Shown here: piece by piece, positions 25,425 to 32,233 of the stretch
How positions within the stretch are numbered: position 1 is the first letter of the stretch
How the letters are laid out: every line of letters begins with the position of its first letter
Source of the DNA: Corynebacterium sp. NML98-0116
Lineage (GTDB): Bacteria > Actinomycetota > Actinomycetes > Mycobacteriales > Mycobacteriaceae
Length of the DNA stretch: 64,000 nucleotides
NCBI RefSeq assembly: GCF_001767255.1
Contig: NZ_CP017639.1
Location: forward strand, 2,200,720-2,264,719
Direction: 5' to 3'
Made by a program: the position numbers and the translations under genes
The notes under the pieces: model-generated
What the model was told of the DNA's origin: nothing
Seen by the model: the letters and a program-made list of their open reading frames with translations, nothing else
Databases searched by the model: none

Positions 25425-26189
25425 CTAGAGGTCCAGGATGGAGTCTGCTTCGCTGACGTCCTCGCTGACCGGCTCCGGCACCTCGCACAGGTACACGTTG
25501 GCGCCGGTGGCGTCCTTCGCCCCAAGCATCGGGCCGAACGGGCTGAGCGTCGGACCAGCCAACACCTGGCCGCCACCCATACGCACCGCATGGGACGCCG
25601 CATCAACGTCCTTGACGCCGAAGTAGGAGTGCCAGACCGCCGCAAGGCCGTGCTGCTGCAGCCGCGGGTCCAGACGCAGGCCCAAGAACGCCGCGCCCTC
25701 CTGCAGCGCAATGTAGTAGCCGCTTTCCTTGCGCAGCTCCCAATCGAACAGCTCCCCGTAGAAGTCCACGGTGGCCTCATCCGGCGCCACGCACTCGTAC
25801 CACACCGAAACACCCGGCTCACCAGCGGCAACGAAGGCATCCTCCCCCGCCGGGCGCATCAAGCCGAACAAGCCACCGGACGAGTCGGCACACACCGTCA
25901 TCACACCGAAGTCCACCTCCTGGGAGCTCAGCACCTTGCCCCCCAGCGGCTCCACGCGTGACTCAATCGAGCCGTCCGCGTCCATGAAGTACGTCACCCA
26001 CAGGTCCCGCTCCTGCTTTGACGGCACGAACCCCGCCACCGGCAGCCCGTCCTTGCGGGCAACCCGGTACGTCTCGCCCGTAACTTCCCACCCGAGCACC
26101 TTCGAGTAGAAGTACGCGGACTTCTGCACGTCTTTGGTCAAGCAGTCCTGCCAGTACGGCATCCCTGGTGTTCCCTGAAACGCAGGCAT
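25425..26189 (-). CDS. Two-domain VOC (glyoxalase-fold) protein
   Basis: 254 residues. Two VOC modules: about 8-120 (PYWQDCLTKDVQKSAYFYSKVLGWEV ... GGLFGLMRP) and about 130-245 (SVWYECVAPDEATVDFYGELFDWEL ... NVYLCEVPEP). The paired betaalphabetabetabeta pattern matches CFP-30B-like glyoxalase-family proteins of actinobacteria. No clear metal ligand set; function unknown. Its ATG abuts the TAA of the S4 gene, so it is translated by coupling. Confidence 0.82.
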   Translation of the reverse strand: MPAFQGTPGMPYWQDCLTKDVQKSAYFYSKVLGWEVTGETYRVARKDGLPVAGFVPSKQERDLWVTYFMDADGSIESRVEPLGGKVLSSQEVDFGVMTVCADSSGGLFGLMRPAGEDAFVAAGEPGVSVWYECVAPDEATVDFYGELFDWELRKESGYYIALQEGAAFLGLRLDPRLQQHGLAAVWHSYFGVKDVDAASHAVRMGGGQVLAGPTLSPFGPMLGAKDATGANVYLCEVPEPVSEDVSEADSILDL

Positions 26190-26477
26190 TTACATGTTCC
26201 TCCACTTTTCCGGATCGAAATCGTCGTTCACGGTGCGCTCATCGAAGTAGTCGCCGTCATCCCCGCCGGTGCTCACGGTTGCTGTTTGGGTGCCGACGGT
26301 GACGGAGTCGGCGTCGAAAAGCAGGTGCCCGCGCGCACGCACCACCTCCCCATTGACACTGACCTCGCCGGCGTTGATGAGCTCCTTGGCGTGCCCGCCG
26401 GACTCCACAAGGTTGGCCACCTTCAAAAACTGACCGAGCTTAATGCTCTCCCCCGAAATCACCACATCAAACGCCAT
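26190..26477 (-). CDS. S4-domain RNA-binding protein
   Basis: 95 residues. S4 fold: SIKLGQFLKVANLVESGGHAKELINAGEVSVNGEVVRARG (about 11-50), as in YaaA/YlmH-like small S4 proteins, then an acidic tail. It probably binds structured RNA. Two bases separate it from ybjQ upstream, and none separates it from the VOC gene. Confidence 0.85.
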   Translation of the reverse strand: MAFDVVISGESIKLGQFLKVANLVESGGHAKELINAGEVSVNGEVVRARGHLLFDADSVTVGTQTATVSTGGDDGDYFDERTVNDDFDPEKWRNM

Positions 26478-26479
26478 GA

Positions 26480-26812
26480 TTACACCACCGGCGGAGCAAG
26501 CTTGACCGCAGTGCCCACCGCGGACACCAACATCATGCCGCCGTCAGCGCCCATGGACTCGTAGTCCACCTTCACGCCAACCACCGCGTCAGCCCCCATC
26601 TCCGCGGCGCGATGCCACAGCTCGTTCAGGGCCTCCTCGCGGGCGCGCACGACGTCGGCCTCCCACGCGGCGGCGCGACCACCCACAATGTTGCGAATGC
26701 CCGCCGCGAAATCCTTGAACACATTCATGCCGACGATCGCCTCGCCGCCCACGATGCGCATGTACTCAGCGATGGTGCCCCCATCGACGGAATTAGTAGT
26801 GCTTAGAATCAT
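26480..26812 (-). CDS. YbjQ/UPF0145 family protein
   Basis: 110 residues, full length. Shows GGTIAEYMRIVGGEAIVGMNVFKDFAAGIRNIVGGRA and the C-terminal GADAVVGVKVDYESMG strand of the YbjQ pentamer family, annotated as putative heavy-metal-binding; the biological role is unknown. TAGACT (26824-26819) lies 6 bases before the start, suggesting a leaderless message for ybjQ-S4-VOC. Confidence 0.87.
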   Translation of the reverse strand: MILSTTNSVDGGTIAEYMRIVGGEAIVGMNVFKDFAAGIRNIVGGRAAAWEADVVRAREEALNELWHRAAEMGADAVVGVKVDYESMGADGGMMLVSAVGTAVKLAPPVV

Positions 26813-26841
26813 GCAGCCAGTCTAAGCCACGCCCCCGACAC

Positions 26842-27561
26842 TTAGCGTTCAGCCTGGTCAGTCGGCATAATCGACAACGTATCGATGTTCACGTGCGGCG
26901 GCAAACTCGCCACCCAGCGCACCGCCTCCGCGATGTCCTCCGCGGTCAAGTTCAACTTGCCCTCGTACACCGCGTACGCACGCTCGGCATCGCCCGCGAA
27001 ACGGTTCAGGGAGAAGTCCGTCTTCACCCGGCCAGGGTCAATCTCCGTAACACGGATGTTGTTCTCCGCCTCCTCCCGTCGCAGCGCCCGCGTGATCCCG
27101 CGCAGCCCGTACTTCGCCGCGTTATAGCCGCTGCCGCCCTTGTACGCGTCAGTCGCCGCCACGGACCCAATGTTCACCACCAGACCGGACGCCTCCAGCA
27201 GGTGCGGGTACAGGGCCTTCGTCACCCGCATGGTGCCGAGCACGTTCGTCTCGTACATCCACTGCCAGTCGGCGGGGTTCGCGTCGCGAAGCAGGTCGAG
27301 GCCCTTCGCGCCGCCCGCATTATTCACCAGCAGCCCAACCGGCCCCTCAATTATCGACGCCAACTCCCCCACACTCACCTCATCCGTCACATCAAGGCGC
27401 ACCGCCACGCCCCCGATCTCTTCTGCGATGGCCTGGCAGTGCTCCACCCGGCGCGCCGCCACGTACACCTTCCAACCGTCCGCGGCGAGCGCCCGCGCAC
27501 ACGCCTCCCCGATCCCGGCGGAGCCTCCCGTTACTACGGCTACTTTCGTTGTCTCTGTCAT
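26842..27561 (-). CDS. SDR family NAD(P)-dependent oxidoreductase
   Basis: 239 residues from MTETTKVAVVTGG. TGGSAGIGEA cofactor site (about 10-19), NNAGG at about 83-87, catalytic Ser in NIGSVAATDAYKGGSGYNAAKYG with Tyr-x3-Lys, and a C-terminal DPGRVKTDFS. Looks like a YdfG/serine-dehydrogenase-type classical SDR; substrate unknown. TACACT (27574-27569) lies 7 bases before ATG. Confidence 0.9.
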   Translation of the reverse strand: MTETTKVAVVTGGSAGIGEACARALAADGWKVYVAARRVEHCQAIAEEIGGVAVRLDVTDEVSVGELASIIEGPVGLLVNNAGGAKGLDLLRDANPADWQWMYETNVLGTMRVTKALYPHLLEASGLVVNIGSVAATDAYKGGSGYNAAKYGLRGITRALRREEAENNIRVTEIDPGRVKTDFSLNRFAGDAERAYAVYEGKLNLTAEDIAEAVRWVASLPPHVNIDTLSIMPTDQAER

Positions 27562-27799
27562 GGTTGGCAGTGTAGTGCTCGTGCGGGCTCGGCGTGCCTG
27601 GGCGTTTGGGTGATCGTCCTGCTTTTTCAAATCTCAGGGTTATACTCTCACCTGCAGTGCGTACCCATTCATGTGAGTACTTCACTGTCCGCAGGAGTTT
27701 ATTCACCTGCGCCTCTCCGTGGGATTTCGTCCCTCACCTGCGGAAGGACCCTATGGGGCGGCGCCTGATAAGGAGGAATCCTATGGGTTGCTTCATGCT
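27562..27799. other. Intergenic region with promoter and leader of an interrupted unit
   Basis: After the SDR promoter, a plus-strand TATACT (27641-27646) could be a -10 box. About 125 bases of leader follow with three CACCTGC copies, then AGGAGG (27771-27776) and ATG 27783. The frame from that ATG runs into the target duplication of the mobile element and, if the element is removed, continues to a stop near 31218. No known riboswitch was recognised. Confidence 0.5.
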
Positions 27800-27807
27800 C
27801 CAAATTG
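27800..27807. repeat. Left 8-bp target-site duplication CCAAATTG
   Basis: Direct repeat of 31130-31137, immediately outside the element ends. Confidence 0.85.
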
Positions 27808-28002
27808 GGCTTAAGAGACATTTTGTGTGTATAAATCTATCTGGTTTCCTGGGATGACCTCGGACAACAACCAGATATGGTTTTCAAAACAGTTCCATTC
27901 GCCCGTTTCGAGAAACCAACACCAAATGACGTCTGGTGTGTGGTATGAAGTCTGCGGGTAGCGCAGGGACCCCAGCGAGATCGAGTGCTCTAGGGGGGTG
28001 GT

Positions 28003-29284
28003 TTACAAGTAGTCCGCGAATCGGTCGGGGTAAGCCACGGCTAGTTGGTTGATGGCTTGTTTCCACCCGGTGGCTTTCGCTCCTTCAATATAGCCGTTGC
28101 ACTCAATGTCGCGCTTTGCTTTCTTCGCTCGCTGGGCGGCACGCTTGTTCGATGTTGCAGATCATCAGCCACAGCGTCTTTAGTGCGGCAGTATCGTTCG
28201 GGAATTGGCCCCTGTTGCGGGTAGCTTTACGCAGTTCAGCATTCAGCGACTCGATTGAATTGGTGGTGTAGAGCACCCGGCGTGCCGCCGGCGGAAACTG
28301 CAGAAACGGCACGAACCGCTCCCAGGCGTCGCGCCAGACTTTGACCGACTGGGGGTATTTCCGGCCCAGTTCACTGGCCTCGAAAGCATCCAGGCTGGCA
28401 CGTGCGGTGTCCTCGTTAGCGGCTGTGTAGACCTCACGCAGCGCGCGGGAGACTGCTTTGCGGTCCTGGTAGGACACCCACCGGTTCGCAGCCCGAATCA
28501 GGTGCACAATACAGGTCTGTACCATGGAATTCGGCCAGGTTGCCTCCACGGCTTCCGGCAAGCCTTTGAGCCCGTCGCAGCACACAATGAACACGTCTTG
28601 GACACCGCGGTTAGCCAGATCCGCACACACCGATGCCCAGAATGCGGCTCCTTCATTGTCGGCGATCCACAGTCCCAGGATGTGCTTGATGCCGTCCATG
28701 TCGACACCAACCGCCATGTAGCAAGCCTTGTTGACCACGCGGTGGCCGTCACGGATTTTCACGCGTAGCGCGTCGAGGAAGATCACCGGGTAAAACTCGT
28801 CGAGCTGGCGGTTTTGCCAGATCATGACCTCGTCTAACACCGCATCGGTAATGGTGCTGATCGTATCCGGGCTCATATCCACCCCAAGGGTGGTCGCGAG
28901 GTGATGCTGGATATCGCGCACGGTCATCCCACCGGCGTAGAGCGAGATAATCATGTCGTCGAGCTCTGTGAGCCGACGTGCACCCTTGGGCACCATCCGG
29001 GGAGTAAACGTGCCGGCACGATCCCTGGGCACGGTCACCTCAACTGCGCCGTAGCCAGAATTGACGGTCTTGGTGTACGACCCGTTACGGTGATTATTCT
29101 CCTGTGCGGTTTCGACCTGGGATTTCGCTTTGCGGTCGGAATGGCCGTAGCCCAAGTGCGCATCCATCTCCGCCTTAAGGCCAGCGTTGATTGATGCTTG
29201 CAGCAGGCCTTTGACCAGCTCGCTTGCATCATCAGCGGAGCTCGACAGCTCGCTAATCAAGCTGGCGATTTCAGAATTTTCCAT
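28003..29284 (-). pseudogene. IS256-family transposase, frameshifted near its 3' end
   Basis: Starts at MENSEIASLISELSSS. Catalytic residues are intact: Asp in VIFLDALRVK, Asp in VCCDGLKGLPEA followed by CIVH, Glu in TNSIESLNAELRK. After LMICNIE the frame shifts near 28145-28152 and ends at 28103. In the +1 frame the sequence continues NKRAAQRAKKAKRDIE, through GYIEGAKATGWKQAINQLAVAYPDRFADYL, to a stop at 28003-28005, giving the usual family length of about 427. A lost pair of bases explains it. The 393-residue shortened protein may be inactive. Confidence 0.85.
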
Positions 29285-29576
29285 CAGCTTCTCGCTGATC
29301 TCGTTGACCCTCGCCGGGTCATGGTTTTCTTCGGTGACACCGTAGTCATTATCGGTGAAACTCCTTCTAGATCAGAGCCTCACACACAAACTTCCTGACA
29401 CCCTTCAGGAATGACAGGCGAGGAGCAATCCGCGGGGACGGATAAGGCCACAGCGCGTTCAAATGTCTCACATGAGTGCAACGGTGAGGGGTGTAGAGAA
29501 CGCACGGTGGGCGGTTGCGAATAAGTGACCACGCTGGCAGCCAAGAGGTACGAGCGATGAAAGATCAGCTCGAGCA
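29285..29576. other. Gap inside the element
   Basis: Upstream region of the IS256 gene, with its ribosome site region at 29285-29370 and the presumed outer end near 29400. The rest is unassigned; no ORF with coding character is seen. Confidence 0.35.
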
Positions 29577-29888
29577 TTAGCGAACGTACTGACGTCGCTT
29601 TATTAGGTGTACTGACCGGGTACGTTGCGGGCACGCCGGTTCGGCGCACCGCCACAGCCGCTTGCGCCACACCAGCAGCACCGGCCGCCCCGCCGAGGGG
29701 ATGTCACGCACCAGATGCTCACGCCGGCCGTGGGCCACCGCGACCACCCCGCACCGCGGGCACCCGGTCACCGACTCGGAGGTCTCCACCAACAGCTCCA
29801 GCTCACCGCCGTACTCACCGACGGCAAGCACCACCAACCCCGAGATGCCGAGCATCGCAGCGGACAGGACGGTAGCCTCAACACTCAC
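29577..29888 (-). pseudogene. ISL3-family transposase, N-terminal fragment
   Basis: About 100 residues. The zinc-binding start of ISL3 enzymes is clear: GCPRCGVVAVAHGRREHLVRDIP and WRKRLWRCAEPACPQRT. The expected next segment is gone and the frame ends in unrelated sequence at about 29620, so only the DNA-binding head remains. An 11-bp inverted repeat, CCTGGGACTCC (29888-29898) / GGAGTCCCAGG (29931-29941), lies at its start and may include the old IS end. Confidence 0.8.
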
Positions 29889-29941
29889 CTGGGACTCCTC
29901 TCGATCCGTTGCTTGGTCGCTACGAATCGTGGAGTCCCAGG
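29888..29941. repeat. 11-bp inverted repeat at the head of the ISL3 remnant
   Basis: CCTGGGACTCC and GGAGTCCCAGG are separated by 32 bases. It could be an IS-end remnant or the stem of an mRNA leader. Confidence 0.5.
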
Positions 29942-30120
29942 CCCGTCTTCACCAGCCCAACCCGGTCAGCGCGTCGCAACCCGGCTACCACGCTTGGTGA
30001 GGAAAAGCTGCTAACATGGTTCGGCGACGGCCCGGGCACGTCCTTGTTCCTAACCGTCGTGCGCTGGGGTCCGCGTGGACCGCTCGGCCAGCGTCCATCC
30101 AGTCAGGAGGAAGTCAGCAA

Positions 30121-30519
30121 ATGTTCGACGACAACGGCTCATTCCTACTCGCCATGTTCGAGTTCTTCATCTTCTTCGCATGGTTCATGTCCCTGTGGTG
30201 GATCTTCGGAGATCTCTTCCGCAGCAAGGACCTCGGCGGCTTCGCGAAGGCGCTGTGGGTGGTGTTCATCCTCGCGCTGCCGTTCATCGGAATGCTCGCG
30301 TACCTGCTTGTTCGAGGTCGGGGGATGACCGACCGCGCGGTCGAGGCGCGCCAGGAGCTCCAGCAGCGGCAGGATGAGTACATCAAGTCCGTCGCCGGCG
30401 GCTCCGCCGGATCGAGCCCGACCGATGAGATCGCCTCGGCGAAGGCCCTTCTCGACTCGGGAGCGATTACCCAGCAGGAGTTCGACCAGATCAAGGCAAG
30501 GGCGCTCTCCTCGGTCTGA
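30121..30519 (+). CDS. Membrane protein with PLDc_N-like helices and C-terminal SHOCT domain
   Basis: 132 residues. AGGAGGAAG lies 7-8 bases before ATG 30121; a longer frame from 30016 lacks a site. Two membrane helices (FLLAMFEFFIFFAWFMSLWWIF and ALWVVFILALPFIGMLAYLLVRGRG), a charged linker, then DEIASAKALLDSGAITQQEFDQIKARAL, a textbook SHOCT motif. Such proteins are widespread in actinobacteria, with unknown function. It is the only apparently intact passenger gene of the element. Confidence 0.8.
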   Translation: MFDDNGSFLLAMFEFFIFFAWFMSLWWIFGDLFRSKDLGGFAKALWVVFILALPFIGMLAYLLVRGRGMTDRAVEARQELQQRQDEYIKSVAGGSAGSSPTDEIASAKALLDSGAITQQEFDQIKARALSSV

Positions 30520-30902
30520 CCCTGGTCCGCTCCCTCGCCAGCCGCAGCGTCGCGGTCCGAGGGCGGCCATCCGGCGCGGCCTAGGTATTCGCCAAGTGTG
30601 CGGCTTGCGCGCGCGAGCAGGCGCATACCGGGCAGAGGGTGTCCGATTGTTTGTGTGCGGGGACTAGAACCAGCCGCCTGTGCGTTGGGCGGTCGCATAT
30701 AGCCAGGGGGACGAGCAAAGCCCTTGACGTGCACAATTCTGGTCGCATAGAGGTATCGGGGGTTCCGGTCGACCTCATTGCGTCGACCAACCCAGGTCAG
30801 CGGTGATTTGGATGATTTTGGGGCTATTTTGCCGATTTTGCGCTGACCTGCGTTGGTAAACCGGAGTAGGTCGACGGGAAGAGGTCGACGGGCCGAAAGA
30901 AT
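30520..30902. other. Non-coding part of the element with a 17-bp inverted repeat
   Basis: No convincing gene. ACCAACCCAGGTCAGCG (30786-30802) and its inverse (30841-30857, one mismatch) enclose 38 A/T-rich bases. GTCGAC occurs repeatedly around it. It could be the remnant of another IS end. Confidence 0.5.
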
Positions 30903-31088
30903 TCGATACCGGCATTGATCATCAGTGGAACCCAGCTTAGGCGTGAGAAGAGGGTGGGCTGGACGCGGCTAGTTACACACAAAATGTCCCTTAAGCCTCG
31001 ATACCGGCATTGATCATCAGTGGAACCCAGCTTAGGCGTGAGAAGAGGGTGGGCTGGACGCAGCTAAACACACACAAAATGTCCCTTA
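30903..31088. repeat. 95-bp tandem duplication of the right-end region
   Basis: Unit 1 (30903-30997) begins TCGATACCGGCATTGATCAT and ends with the full right-end sequence. Unit 2 starts at 30998 and diverges after CTTA near 31088. Together with 31107-31125, the end motif ACACACAAAATGTCCCTTA therefore occurs three times (30975-30993, 31070-31088, 31107-31125). Confidence 0.85.
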
Positions 31089-31129
31089 TCGCGACACGCC
31101 GTAAAAACACACAAAATGTCCCTTAAGCC

Positions 31130-31137
31130 CCAAATTG
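31130..31137. repeat. Right 8-bp target-site duplication CCAAATTG
   Basis: Matches 27800-27807. Confidence 0.85.
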
Positions 31138-31162
31138 AGAGACACAGAAAACTAAAGAGAAA

Positions 31163-31197
31163 GGGATGCGAAGATGGAAATTCAATCTTCGCATCCC
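31163..31197 (-). terminator. 13-bp perfect hairpin, terminator-like on the minus strand
   Basis: GGGATGCGAAGAT/ATCTTCGCATCCC with a 9-base loop; on the minus strand TTTCTCTTT follows. No minus-strand gene leads into it, so it is orphan, unless it is a structural part of the interrupted plus-strand unit. Confidence 0.55.
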
Positions 31198-31293
31198 GTG
31201 GGTGTGGTTACTTGCGCTAACCGTTGGATTCACCCGCGCTTCTGAAGCAGTTTGGCCGCTCCTTCAGAATGCTCTCATGTAGTGTGTCCCTCG

Positions 31294-31337
31294 CCACCCT
31301 CCAGGTCCTCAAACACCCTGGAGGGTGGTTCTATTTT
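31294..31337 (+). terminator. Orphan rho-independent terminator
   Basis: 12-bp stem CCACCCTCCAGG/CCTGGAGGGTGG with an 11-base loop followed by TTCTATTTT. The only upstream plus-strand unit is the one split by the element. Confidence 0.8.
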
Positions 31338-31653
31338 GCAACACAACAACACATCACAACACCATGTTTTGTGTTGTACTCATTGTCCCCCTGACATGTC
31401 CCCCTGTCAACCGAAACCCCTCAATGCTCTGTCCCTTCTCGGCTCGCACCGATACTCTTTGAAAAAGTTCCCGCGCTCGGGAACCATTTTGGATTTCGAG
31501 CCCACTCCGGTCGACCGACGCTGCCGTTTCCCCAGTTCGCGACGCCTGTCCATGAAGATCGTTCCCCGCATCACGGTTCTCGGGGGAACTTTTTCGACGG
31601 GCGGGGGCGGTAAGCCGAGCGGCAGGCAGGGCCGTAGGGGCTACACACCCCGG

Positions 31654-31659
31654 TACCCT
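31654..31659 (+). promoter_or_regulatory. -10 TACCCT of the acetyltransferase gene
   Basis: Ends 7 bases before ATG 31667; probably leaderless. Confidence 0.5.
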
Positions 31660-31666
31660 GGCTGGT

Positions 31667-32233
31667 ATGTATTCGATGGAGCAGATGCGATCAGGTCAGT
31701 GGTACCTCCCCGGCGGCGAGGAGGCCGACGCCCAACACGCCCGGACGTGGGAGTTGATGCGCCAGGTCAACGCCCTGGGCAACACCGATCAGCCGCGGGC
31801 GGAGGAGCTGTTGCGGCAGGTGTTTTCCAACAGTGAGCACGTGCCGGGACTGTTCGCGCCGCTGCATGTGGAGTTCGGGCTGAACACCCGGTTCGGCAAG
31901 GGGTGCTTCATGAACTTCAACTGCGTCATCCTCGATATTGCGGAGGTGACCATCGGGGACGGGTCGGTGTTCGGGCCGGGCTGCCAGCTGATTACGGTGG
32001 GTCACCCGGTTGAGGATGCGGCGAAGCGGGCTGAGGGGTGGGAGATCGCGAAGCCGGTTCGGATTGGGAAGGACTGCTGGTTCGGGGCGGGTGCGATGGT
32101 GATGCCTGGCGTGACGGTGGGTGATCGTTGCGTGGTGGCCGCCGGCACGGTGGTGACGAAGGACGTGCCAGATGACTGTTTGGTGGCGGGGGTGCCGGGC
32201 GTCGTGAAGCGAAAGTTTGCGCAGGATGCCTGA
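31667..32233 (+). CDS. Sugar O-acetyltransferase (maltose/galactoside acetyltransferase type)
   Basis: 188 residues. An N-terminal helical Mac domain (MRSGQWYLPGGEEADAQHARTWELMRQVNAL) and a left-handed beta-helix of hexapeptide repeats (NCVILDIAEVTIGDGSVFGPGCQLITVGHPVEDAAKR). The catalytic His is in TVGHP, and the acetyl-CoA end is GAGAMVMPGVTVGDRCVVAAGTVVTKDVPDD. Acetylates sugars with acetyl-CoA in the cytoplasm. Its last 8 bases overlap the helicase start. Confidence 0.9.
   Translation: MYSMEQMRSGQWYLPGGEEADAQHARTWELMRQVNALGNTDQPRAEELLRQVFSNSEHVPGLFAPLHVEFGLNTRFGKGCFMNFNCVILDIAEVTIGDGSVFGPGCQLITVGHPVEDAAKRAEGWEIAKPVRIGKDCWFGAGAMVMPGVTVGDRCVVAAGTVVTKDVPDDCLVAGVPGVVKRKFAQDA

Larger units (their letters stand above)
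27808..31129. mobile_element. 3.3 kb transposon-like element with 23-bp inverted ends
   Basis: Left end 27808-27830 and right end 31107-31129 are inverted repeats beginning GGCTTAAG, with one mismatch in 23. CCAAATTG is duplicated directly outside both, the 8-bp size typical of IS256-group insertion. Inside are a frameshifted IS256-type transposase gene, an ISL3 N-terminal remnant, a SHOCT-domain gene and a repeated right-end region. The end motif with its CGACACGCCG spacer matches the right end of the IS at 1223-1283, so a transposase of that type may move it in trans. Confidence 0.85.
31138..31666. other. Intergenic region right of the element
   Basis: Holds the continuation of the interrupted small frame (to about 31218), two hairpins (31163-31197 and 31294-31328) and the TACCCT promoter of the acetyltransferase. 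The rest, 31340-31650, shows no gene. Confidence 0.5.

Noticed and set aside
27647..27780. Possible riboswitch in the leader upstream of the element
   Set aside because: No match to Mg, cobalamin, T-box, SAM, TPP or Mn leader signatures that I could recognise; kept only as part of the interrupted-unit finding.
29380..29670. Minus-strand frame between the IS256 and ISL3 remnants
   Set aside because: No motif, Ser/Pro-rich random composition, overlaps the ISL3 fragment; probably fortuitous.
29888..29941. 11-bp inverted repeat as a terminator
   Set aside because: The 32-base loop is long and no U-run follows on either strand.
31252..31836. Longer N-terminal extension of the acetyltransferase frame
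   Set aside because: It starts in the orphan terminator region in a different frame; the true gene starts at 31667 behind a -10 box.
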